Shown here: piece by piece, positions 33,406 to 41,760 of the stretch | Layout of the letters: the number at the start of each line of letters is the position of its first letter | Position numbering within the stretch: position 1 is the stretch's first letter | Assembly (NCBI RefSeq): GCF_002165775.1 | Contig: NZ_NDYP01000002.1 | Coordinates: 248,001-312,000, forward strand | Source of the DNA: Campylobacter concisus | Lineage (GTDB): Bacteria > Campylobacterota > Campylobacteria > Campylobacterales > Campylobacteraceae | Direction of reading: 5' to 3' | Length of the DNA stretch: 64,000 nucleotides | Notes under the pieces: generated by a model | Seen by the model: only the letters and a program-made list of their open reading frames with translations | Database searches by the model: none | Told to the model about the DNA's origin: nothing | Program-made: the position numbers and the translations under genes

Positions 33406-33753
33406 ATGTCAAAGAAAAAAGTTGTTAAAACTGCTCCTATAATTGAGCAGTTTGTAGATCTAGCCAGCACACAAAGAGAGCTAGCAGATGAATTAGGAGC
33501 TAAGTTTTTAGAATTTTGCAACACATACCTAAATGAAAAATGTGTTATTGCCAAAAATGAATTTACTTACCAAGACTCTTTTTTGCCAGCAAACCTAACT
33601 ATCGAAGCCTACACTAAAAAGCCGACTTCTAACATAACAATGGTAGATGCATACATTGGTAATGTGCATTTTAGGTTAAATTGTGATTATTCATATGAAG
33701 AGTATGATGATGACCGTTTTAAAGATGAGTTAGTTAAGTTCTTAAATAAATAA
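33406..33753 (+). CDS. Unknown 115-residue protein
   Basis: Not recognised. N-terminal helix then a beta-rich acidic C-terminus (FRLNCDYSYEEYDDDRF). Strong ribosome binding site (AAAGGAG) and its own operator/promoter. Small size and dedicated control fit an accessory or regulator-type role, but no function can be assigned. Confidence 0.68.
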   Translation: MSKKKVVKTAPIIEQFVDLASTQRELADELGAKFLEFCNTYLNEKCVIAKNEFTYQDSFLPANLTIEAYTKKPTSNITMVDAYIGNVHFRLNCDYSYEEYDDDRFKDELVKFLNK

Positions 33754-34020
33754 CACTATATAGCAAGAGAAACCGTGCGGTGTAAGATCGCGTTAGTTCG
33801 GCATAAAGAGCACTCAAGATAGGTAAATTTTTGTTGCATTAAATAGCAGGGATAAAAAATCCCTGCAATAGTTGCCATGGTGACTAATTTATTCTACTTT
33901 CGTACTAGTTTATCATGTTAGTTTTGAAAAAGGAGTAGTATAAAATTTGGTTATATTATTTCCGCAATTTTCATCTTACCTTATGAATATATATAGCAAT
34001 ATCAAGACCTTGAAATCACA
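33754..34020. other. Non-coding gap before the DUF2779 remnant
   Basis: No coding sequence supported. With the remnant that follows and the short AT-rich stretch before hsdM (34286-34346, which contains TATAAT-like sequences), this 593-base interval appears to be degraded former coding DNA. Confidence 0.5.
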
Positions 34021-34285
34021 TTTGTAAAGAAATTTTACTACCATCCAAAAATGTGCGGAAGTTCATCTATTAAGAAAGTTCTACCAGCTATAGTGCTTAA
34101 CTTTAAAGATGTGTACGTAAATTTGAATTAATCCATAACGGTGGAGAGGCAATGAATGAGTATGCAAAGTTAAATAGCAAAATAAAAAAGAACAAGATGT
34201 GATTATAAAAGCATTTTGGGAGTATTGCAAATTAGATATACTAGCTATGGTTAAGATTTTGAAAAAGCTAAAAATATATAGTGCA
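34021..34285 (+). pseudogene. Decayed C-terminal piece of a DUF2779 nuclease
   Basis: Translation in shifting frames gives FYYHPKMCGSSSIKKVLPAI, then IHNGGEAMNEYAK, then EYCKLDILAMVKILKKLK. These match, in order, the end of the intact DUF2779 protein at 21845-23323 (SYYHPKMQGSYSIKYVLPAL, IHHGGEAMQAYEA, AYCKLDTLAMVKVLEKL). Frameshifts and stops separate the blocks. A second copy of the nuclease once stood here, before hsdM. Confidence 0.85.
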
Positions 34286-34346
34286 TTATCTTTTATAATT
34301 TAATGATATAATTTAATCAAAAATTTTAAGCAAAAAGGTGACTTAT

Positions 34347-36764
34347 ATGGCACTCAAAAAGACAGAACTTTATTCATCGCTTTGGGCTAGTTGCAATGAA
34401 CTGCGCGGCGGCATGGACGCAAGCCTTTATAAAAACTATGTTCTAACGCTCTTATTTTTAAAATACATCTCAGACCGCAAAGACAGCACGGTTTTGGAGC
34501 TACCTACGGGTACAGATTACGCAAGCATTGTCGCGCTTAAACACAAACCAAGCATAGGCGATGAACTAAACAAAAAGATAGCCTCTATCGCAGAAGCAAA
34601 CGACCTTCAAGGCGTTATAAATCAAGCTGATTTTAACGACGAGGATAAATTAGGCAAAGGCAAAGAACTGGTTGATAGGCTTAGTACGCTAGTATCGATT
34701 TTTGAGAACCTTGACTTTTCGTCAAACAGCTCTGAGGGTGATGACTTGCTAGGCGATGCATATGAGTATCTCATGCGCCATTTTGCGACGGAATCCGGTA
34801 AATCAAAAGGGCAGTTCTATACCCCAGCCGAAGTATCGCGCATCATGGCACAAATCATAGGCATTCCGTCTACCGCCAACCGTTCTACAACGGTTTACGA
34901 CCCAACTTGCGGGTCCGGCTCGCTCTTGCTTAAAGCCGCCAATCAGTCAAAATTGGGACTTAGCATTTACGGTCAAGAGATGGATGTAGCCACATATGCG
35001 CTTGCCCGTATGAATATGATACTCCATGGCAACGACACCGCCGACATTCGCCAAGGAAACACTATAGCTAAGCCGGCATTTACCGATAGAAATACCCTAA
35101 AACGTTTTGATTTTGCTGTGGCAAATCCGCCGTTTTCTAACAAAAACTGGACAAACGGCATAGTTCCGACATCAGACATATATAACCGCTTTGAAGTTGG
35201 CATTCCGCCAGAAAAGAACGGCGATTACGCTTTCTTGCTCCATCTTATTGCAAGCCTTAAAACCACTGGTAAAGGCGCTATCATCTTGCCTCACGGAGTG
35301 CTATTTCGCGGAGATGCAGAGGCTCGTATCCGCACAGAACTACTTCGCCAAGGCATTATAAAAGGCATCATCGGACTACCGACAAACCTATTTTATGGCA
35401 CAGGTATACCGGCATGCATTATAGTTATAGATAAGCAAGTTGCATTTAACGAGAAAGGTCAAACTTTAAGCGATAGGGGTGTCTTTATGATAGATGCCTC
35501 AAAAGGTTTTATAAAAGATGGCAACAAAAATCGCCTTCGTGAGCAAGATATACATAAGATAGTAGATACCTTTACGACGCAAAAAGAGCTAGAACACTAC
35601 AGCCGTTTAGTCTCGTTGGATGAAATTTCTCGCAACGATTACAATCTAAACATCCCACGTTATATCGATAGTGCTGACAAAGCAGATATGCAAGACTTAC
35701 ATGCGCATTTATACGGCGGCGGTATCCCAAAAAGTGATATTGATGACTTGGGCGAATTTTGGAGTATTTTTGCACAAACAAAAACTAAAATTTTTACCTC
35801 CAACGGCTCGCTTTATTCTCCAAATTTTGTCCCAAGTAAACTAAAGGCAACGATACAAGCATCAAGCGAATATATAAAATTTGAAAACGAAATTTTATCG
35901 CACTTTAATAATTGGCACGAGGAAAACGATTTAAAATCCATAAAACAAAAAGACCATCCAAAAGAGCTTATTAAAACATACGGCGAAAGCCTTCTAAAGC
36001 ACTTTAAAGAAACTAAGTTAGTGAGCGATTATGACATTTATCAGGTCTTTATGGACTATGTCGCAGATACATTAAGCGACGACGTTTATGATATCGCGCA
36101 AAACGGCTGGCTAACAGCACGCGATCTAACACCATTAGAAAAAGGCGATAAACAAACGCCGAATTTAATCCTAGGCTCTGGAAGAAATGTAAAGAAATTT
36201 ATAAGCGAGATAATTCCACCAGAGCTTGTCACAAAGCGTTATTTTGCACAAATTTTAGATCAAATTTCGCTCCTTGAAACCCAAATTAGTAAAAAGCAAG
36301 ATGAATTTACAAATTTTGTAGATGAGTTTGAAGAAGACGAGCTATCAAACGCCTATGACGATAAAGACAAGATAACCATAAAAAGCCTAAAAGAAGCTAT
36401 AAAGCAAACTAGCGATAAAAATGAGCAAGAAATTTATAATAAAGCGCTTCAAATTTTAACCGAGCAAAAAGAACTCGAAAGCACACTAAAGGTCGCCACT
36501 GGAGAGCTAAATCAAAAAGTATTTGACAAATTTAAAACCCTTGACGAGAACGAGATAAAAACCTTAGTCGTCGATGATAAATGGCTAAGTGATCTAAAAG
36601 GGCAAATTTTATCCACCGTAGAACGAGCGGTACAAGAGTGCATAACTCGCATAAGCACGCTTGCAGCTCGCTATGACAAGACACTAGATGAACTCACTGA
36701 GCGCGCTAATGCTCTATCGCTTCGCGTCAAAGCCCACCTTGAAGCAATGGATAAAGCAAGATGA
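34347..36764 (+). CDS. hsdM: Type I restriction-modification methyltransferase subunit
   Basis: ATG at 34347 has AAAAAGGTG upstream and gives 805 residues. HsdM_N helical region, then the N6-adenine methylase motifs DPTCGSGSLLLKAA (about 183-196) and ANPPF (about 259-263). Typical HsdM is about 500-550 residues; here the C-terminus is extended by about 250 residues with heptad-rich coiled coil (residues ~640-800), probably replacing or supporting the HsdS contact. It is the first gene of hsdM-hsdS-hsdR, with overlaps or 3-base gaps. Confidence 0.95.
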   Translation: MALKKTELYSSLWASCNELRGGMDASLYKNYVLTLLFLKYISDRKDSTVLELPTGTDYASIVALKHKPSIGDELNKKIASIAEANDLQGVINQADFNDEDKLGKGKELVDRLSTLVSIFENLDFSSNSSEGDDLLGDAYEYLMRHFATESGKSKGQFYTPAEVSRIMAQIIGIPSTANRSTTVYDPTCGSGSLLLKAANQSKLGLSIYGQEMDVATYALARMNMILHGNDTADIRQGNTIAKPAFTDRNTLKRFDFAVANPPFSNKNWTNGIVPTSDIYNRFEVGIPPEKNGDYAFLLHLIASLKTTGKGAIILPHGVLFRGDAEARIRTELLRQGIIKGIIGLPTNLFYGTGIPACIIVIDKQVAFNEKGQTLSDRGVFMIDASKGFIKDGNKNRLREQDIHKIVDTFTTQKELEHYSRLVSLDEISRNDYNLNIPRYIDSADKADMQDLHAHLYGGGIPKSDIDDLGEFWSIFAQTKTKIFTSNGSLYSPNFVPSKLKATIQASSEYIKFENEILSHFNNWHEENDLKSIKQKDHPKELIKTYGESLLKHFKETKLVSDYDIYQVFMDYVADTLSDDVYDIAQNGWLTARDLTPLEKGDKQTPNLILGSGRNVKKFISEIIPPELVTKRYFAQILDQISLLETQISKKQDEFTNFVDEFEEDELSNAYDDKDKITIKSLKEAIKQTSDKNEQEIYNKALQILTEQKELESTLKVATGELNQKVFDKFKTLDENEIKTLVVDDKWLSDLKGQILSTVERAVQECITRISTLAARYDKTLDELTERANALSLRVKAHLEAMDKAR

Positions 36765-37855
36765 GTAGTCAAATTTATGATAAAAAAATCCCTCAAGGTT
36801 GGGGAGTTACAAAACTCGGGGATATAGTTAATTTTTTTGACAACCTTAGAATTCCGGTTGCAGCCTCTTTACGAAAATTTGGAACTACACCTTATTATGG
36901 TGCAAATGGAATTCAGGATTACGTGGATGGCTTTACTCATAATGGTGAGTTTGTGTTAATAGCCGAGGATGGTGCAAATGACTTAATAAATTACCCAGTT
37001 AATTATGTTAATGGGAAAATTTGGGTTAATAATCATGCGCATGTTGTAAGCGGAAAGAATAAAATTATAGATAATAAATTTCTATCCTATTGCTTAAAAA
37101 TAACAAATTTTTCTAAATTTCTAGTTGGAGGAACTCGTGCAAAATTAAATGCAAGTATTTTGAAAAATATTGAAATTTTACTTCCAAAAGACATCAAAGA
37201 ACAAACCAAGATAGCTCAAATTTTAAGTGATGCAGATGAACTTATTAATGTTAAATGTGGACTTTTAGATAAAAAACGTGCGATAAAACAAGCCGCATCC
37301 CAGCAACTTCTCACCCCCAAACCCCACTGGCACACTGCCACACTTGGGGAAATTTGTAAATACATAAAAACTGGTAAGCTTGATGCAAATGCCATGGAAG
37401 AAAATGGCGAGTTCCCATTTTTTACTTGTGCAAAAAAAGTATATAGAATAAATAAATATAATTTCGACTTAGAAGCGTTGTTGATTTCCGGGAATGGTGC
37501 AAATGTAGGATATATTCACTATTATAAAGGTAAATTTAATGCTTACCAAAGAACATATGTTCTCTCGGATTTTTCTTGCAATATTTTTTACTTAAAAAAT
37601 TTTTTAGATTTAAAGTTACAAGAAAGAATAGAAAAGGAAGTTCGTTCTGGGAATACCCCGTATATTACAATGGATACTTTGGTTGATATGTGGATTTCAT
37701 TTCCGAATTTATCAGAGCAAACTAAAATTGCTAAAATTTTAAGCGATATGGACGATGAAATTTCAGCTTTACAAGATGAGATAGAAAAGCTAAAGATAAT
37801 AAAACAAGGCGCTATAGACGAGCTGTTGAGTGGCAAAATAAGGCTAAAGGGTTGA
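36761..37855 (+). CDS. hsdS: Type I restriction specificity subunit
   Basis: The 364-residue protein has two target recognition domains, each followed by a conserved helix: EQTKIAQILSDADELI (about residues 148-163) and EQTKIAKILSDMDDEI (about 325-340). This is the repeated layout of HsdS, which chooses the split DNA target. ATG overlaps the hsdM stop by 4 bases. No homopolymer or invertible repeat suggesting phase variation is seen. Confidence 0.94.
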   Translation: MSSQIYDKKIPQGWGVTKLGDIVNFFDNLRIPVAASLRKFGTTPYYGANGIQDYVDGFTHNGEFVLIAEDGANDLINYPVNYVNGKIWVNNHAHVVSGKNKIIDNKFLSYCLKITNFSKFLVGGTRAKLNASILKNIEILLPKDIKEQTKIAQILSDADELINVKCGLLDKKRAIKQAASQQLLTPKPHWHTATLGEICKYIKTGKLDANAMEENGEFPFFTCAKKVYRINKYNFDLEALLISGNGANVGYIHYYKGKFNAYQRTYVLSDFSCNIFYLKNFLDLKLQERIEKEVRSGNTPYITMDTLVDMWISFPNLSEQTKIAKILSDMDDEISALQDEIEKLKIIKQGAIDELLSGKIRLKG

Positions 37856-37858
37856 GTT

Positions 37859-40800
37859 ATGCAAGAAAATACGGTAGAAAAAGAGATAAAAACGCAAGAG
37901 CGAGTCATAGATCTTTTTAAAAACGAGCTTGGCTACGAATATATAGGCGATCTGCAAGGACTTGATAATAAAAACATAAGAGAGGACGAGCTTAGGACGT
38001 GGCTGCAAGGACGTGGCTACAGCGATAAGCTTATAGATAAAGCCTTAAAAAAACTACTATATGAAAATCACACAAGCGGCGGTCGAAAACTATACGATGC
38101 AAATGAAGTCATATATTCGCTTTTAAGATACGGCGTAAAAGTAATAGAAGAAGTAGGCGAAAATAATCAGAGCGTCTGGCTCATCGACTGGGGTAATCCG
38201 CTGGCAAATAAATTTAGCATAGCTGAGGAAGTAAGCGTAAAAACTGCAAACGGCGAATTTGACAAACGCCCCGATATAGTGCTTTATATAAACGGTATAG
38301 CCGTTTGCGTGCTAGAGCTAAAACGCTCAAGCGTGTCGGTTGGCGAAGGCATAAGGCAAAATTTGTCAAGCCAAGATAAGAGGTTTATAGAGAGCTTTTT
38401 TACTACCGTGCAGCTTGTAATGGCTGGAAATGAAAGCGAAGGGCTAAGATACGGCGTGATAGAAACGCCTGAAAAATACTTCTTAGAATTTAAAGAAAAC
38501 GGCGAAAAACTAAGCTTGTATGGCGGACTTAAAGCGCTTTGCAGGCGCGAGAGGCTGATTGAAATTTTACACGACTTTATCATATACGACTGTGGGATAA
38601 AAAAGACTTGTAGGCACAATCAATACTTCGGTGTAAAGCGTGCGCAGGAGTTTTTACGTGACAAAAAAGGCGGTATCATCTGGCATACACAAGGTAGCGG
38701 CAAAAGCCTAAGTATGGTCTGGCTCGCAAAATTGATAAAAGAAAATTTAAACTCTAGGGTGCTTATCATCACGGATAGAACCGAGCTTGACGAGCAGATA
38801 GAAATGGTCTTTAATGGCGTAAAAGAAAGCATTTACAGAACAAAAAGCGGAGCTGATTTGCTAGAAAAATTAAGCAACTCCGAGCATTCACTCATATGTT
38901 CGTTGGTACATAAATTTGGCAGAAACGGCGCAGAAGACGAAAGCGATGATGGTGCCATGAGCGCGTATCTGGACGATATCAAACGCAGAGCTGGAAATTT
39001 TAAGGTAAATGGCGATGTAGTTGTATTTGTAGATGAGTGCCACAGAACGCAATCCGGAAAGCTACACGAAGCTATGAAAATGTTAATGCCTAATGCAATT
39101 TTTATCGGCTTTACGGGAACGCCGCTTTTAAAAAATGACAAAAAAAGCTCGGTGCAAGTATTTGGCGAGTTTATACATACATATAAATTTGACGAAGCGG
39201 TGCGTGACGGCGTGGTGCTAGACCTTGTATATGAAGCTAGGGATATCGAGCAGTGGCTAGGCTCAAAAGATAAACTAGACAAAGAATTTGAAAACAAAAC
39301 AAGAGGGCTAAGCAACCTGGCTAAGGGCGAAGTAAAGGCTAGATGGGCGACTTTACAAAAGCTTATGAGCTCAAAACAAAGGCTCGATAAAATCGTAGGC
39401 GATATACTTTTTGACATGGAAAATAAAACTAGGCTAAGAGAACGTGGAAATGCGATATTTGTCTGCTCTAGCATATATGAAGCATGCGAGGCATATAAGA
39501 TTTTTAGCGATAACGGATTTGAACAAAAATGTGCCGTGATATCTAGCTACAGACCGACTGCGTCAGCGATAAGAAACGAAATAACTCCAGATGGTATGAG
39601 CGACGGCGAATATAAGTATAAAATTTACAAACAGATGATAGCCAACTACTATGGCATAGACACTAAAGATGTAGATGATGCTAAAGCCGATAAGTTTGAG
39701 CTAGACGTAAAAAAAGAGTTTAAAGAAAAACCTGAACAAATGAAGCTTTTAATCGTCGTCGATAAGCTCTTAACTGGTTTTGACGCACCAAGCGCGACAT
39801 ATCTGTATATCGATAAACCTATGCGCGATCATGGGCTTTTTCAAGCTATATGCCGAGTAAACCGACTAGACGGAGAGAGCAAAGAGTATGGATATATCGT
39901 GGATTATCGCGATCTTTTTAAGAGCTTAGAAAAAGCGTATAGCGATTATACAAAAGAGGCGTTTGAGGGGTATGACGAGAGCGATATTGCTGGACTTTTA
40001 AAAGATAGACTCGAAAAAGGTAAAGAAGACCTAGAAAATACATGGGAAACCTTGAGTGCGATATGCGAGGGCGTGAAGTCGCCTAAAGGAAATAAAGAAT
40101 TTATAGAGTATTTCTGCGGCGATAGTAGAGAAAATTTAAGAGACGAGATGCAGACCAGAAGGCTTAGCTTCTACCGTGCGGTTGCGAGTTTTATTAGAGC
40201 GTATGACGGAGTAGCAAATGAACTTTTAAAGCTAGGGTATAGTATAGAGCAAGAGCAGCAATGGGCTAATCGCGTAAAGAACTTCTCTATGCTAAGAGAT
40301 GCCGTCAAACTAGCAAGCGGAGATTATGTAGATATGCGCAAATGGGATAGTGACATGCGTACGCTTATCAATAGATATGTAAATGCCAGTGACAGCAAGG
40401 TCTTGGCGGAATTTGAGGACAAAGGTCTACTCGAAATTTTAATCCAAAATGAGGGCATTAGCGAAGAAGAAAATGGGGCACTAGGTGGCAACGAATCAGC
40501 TGCAGAAGCAATAGAAAACAATATAAGACGCATAATCGTTGATAGCAATCCGCTAAATCCAAAATTCTACGAAAACTTATCTCAAATACTAGACGAGCTG
40601 ATAGAGCAACGTAAAAAAGGCGCGTTGGACTATGAAAAGTATCTAAAAGAGGTTATAGGTCTAGCCAAACAGCTAAAAAACAAAAGCACTGGCAAAACCT
40701 ATCCTGCACCGGTAAACACCACAGCAAAACAAGCTATATATGATAACTTTAGTCAAGATATAGACTGGATCGCCAGACTAGACGAGGCAATCAAAACATA

Positions 40801-40936
40801 TAAACCAGACGGGTATATCGGTAACATAATGAAAGAACGTGAACTAATGCGCACCATAAAACCGCTATCGGACGAAAAGAATTTGGATATAGACAGGCTT
40901 TTTGGGCTTATAAAACTACAAAAAGAATACCAATGA
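37859..40936 (+). CDS. hsdR: Type I restriction endonuclease subunit
   Basis: The 1025-residue protein has the N-terminal PD-(D/E)XK nuclease (RPDIVLYINGIAVCVLELKRSS split as D...ELK near residue 150), Walker A QGSGKSLSM (about 278-286), the DECH box (about 392) and FTGTPLLKND, all expected of an HsdR translocase. It cuts unmodified DNA after ATP-driven translocation. Starts 3 bases after hsdS and overlaps the YgjP gene by 4 bases. Confidence 0.95.
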   Translation: MQENTVEKEIKTQERVIDLFKNELGYEYIGDLQGLDNKNIREDELRTWLQGRGYSDKLIDKALKKLLYENHTSGGRKLYDANEVIYSLLRYGVKVIEEVGENNQSVWLIDWGNPLANKFSIAEEVSVKTANGEFDKRPDIVLYINGIAVCVLELKRSSVSVGEGIRQNLSSQDKRFIESFFTTVQLVMAGNESEGLRYGVIETPEKYFLEFKENGEKLSLYGGLKALCRRERLIEILHDFIIYDCGIKKTCRHNQYFGVKRAQEFLRDKKGGIIWHTQGSGKSLSMVWLAKLIKENLNSRVLIITDRTELDEQIEMVFNGVKESIYRTKSGADLLEKLSNSEHSLICSLVHKFGRNGAEDESDDGAMSAYLDDIKRRAGNFKVNGDVVVFVDECHRTQSGKLHEAMKMLMPNAIFIGFTGTPLLKNDKKSSVQVFGEFIHTYKFDEAVRDGVVLDLVYEARDIEQWLGSKDKLDKEFENKTRGLSNLAKGEVKARWATLQKLMSSKQRLDKIVGDILFDMENKTRLRERGNAIFVCSSIYEACEAYKIFSDNGFEQKCAVISSYRPTASAIRNEITPDGMSDGEYKYKIYKQMIANYYGIDTKDVDDAKADKFELDVKKEFKEKPEQMKLLIVVDKLLTGFDAPSATYLYIDKPMRDHGLFQAICRVNRLDGESKEYGYIVDYRDLFKSLEKAYSDYTKEAFEGYDESDIAGLLKDRLEKGKEDLENTWETLSAICEGVKSPKGNKEFIEYFCGDSRENLRDEMQTRRLSFYRAVASFIRAYDGVANELLKLGYSIEQEQQWANRVKNFSMLRDAVKLASGDYVDMRKWDSDMRTLINRYVNASDSKVLAEFEDKGLLEILIQNEGISEEENGALGGNESAAEAIENNIRRIIVDSNPLNPKFYENLSQILDELIEQRKKGALDYEKYLKEVIGLAKQLKNKSTGKTYPAPVNTTAKQAIYDNFSQDIDWIARLDEAIKTYKPDGYIGNIMKERELMRTIKPLSDEKNLDIDRLFGLIKLQKEYQ

Positions 40937-41619
40937 GGATAGGCTCGGTTTATGTCACTGTAGCACGAAAGAATATAAAAAACTTACACATCTCCGTAAT
41001 GCCGCCAAATGGCGAAGTAAGAGTAAGTGCGCCGTTTGATGTGAGCGATGATAGAATTCGCATAGCTGTAGCTGGCAGGCTTGCGTGGATACGTAAACAT
41101 CAAAATATTTATAACTCGCAAGAGCGCATAGGCGCAAGAGAGATAGTAAGTGGTGAAAGTCACTATCTATGGGGTGAGCGGTATTTAATGCAGGTAATAA
41201 ACGGGGTCGGCGGCGTGACGGTAAAGCATAATAAGATGGTATTAAGTGTGCGAGATGGCGGAAATTTTGAAAGTAGAAAACGAATTTTAGAAAAATTCTA
41301 CCGAAATGAACTAAGGACAAAAATAGCAAAAATACTAGAAATTTGGGAAACAAAAATCGGAGTAAAATCAAGCTCTATAAGAATCCTAAAAATGAAAACC
41401 AAATGGGGAAGTTGTAATATAAAAGATGGCAATATTGTTATCAACTACGAACTCGCAAAAAAACCGCTAGAATGCCTAGAATACATAGTCGTTCATGAGC
41501 TTGTACATATATTAGAAAGGCATCATAATAAAAAATTTATAGCGTACATGGATAAATTTTTACCAAACTGGCAAATCATAAAAAGCATGCTAAATGCATT
41601 GCCACTAGAGTATATATAA
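40933..41619 (+). CDS. YgjP/SprT-like metallopeptidase (DUF45)
   Basis: The 228-residue protein has the zinc motif HELVHILERHHNKKF (HExxH plus a downstream His) and the upstream MKTKWGSCN segment of the YgjP (M48-like) family. Such genes very often follow hsdR in type I systems; their role is unknown, possibly maturing or disposing of HsdR complexes. The ATG overlaps the hsdR stop, so it belongs to the operon. Confidence 0.9.
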   Translation: MRIGSVYVTVARKNIKNLHISVMPPNGEVRVSAPFDVSDDRIRIAVAGRLAWIRKHQNIYNSQERIGAREIVSGESHYLWGERYLMQVINGVGGVTVKHNKMVLSVRDGGNFESRKRILEKFYRNELRTKIAKILEIWETKIGVKSSSIRILKMKTKWGSCNIKDGNIVINYELAKKPLECLEYIVVHELVHILERHHNKKFIAYMDKFLPNWQIIKSMLNALPLEYI

Positions 41620-41697
41620 ACTCAATATTATTAAATAAAGGCAAAATGGTTTATTGAGTTTATCTTTCACAACAAATTTCTCAAATTTTATATTTAT

Positions 41698-41713
41698 GGA
41701 CATAAAAATGTCT
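41698..41713. promoter_or_regulatory. Island operator, copy g
   Basis: GGACA-TAAAAA-TGTCT followed after 11 bases by TAAAAT (41725-41730), before the tandem AAA+ gene. It is the copy farthest from the WYL gene (about 12.6 kb). Confidence 0.8.
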
Positions 41714-41760
41714 TTTCTATTAAGTAAAATAGCTCCAACAAAAGCAAAAAGGAGCTTATC

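Noticed and set aside
38833-39474. 213-residue minus-strand frame inside hsdR
   Set aside because: Serine/leucine-rich composition typical of an antisense shadow; hsdR is intact on the other strand.
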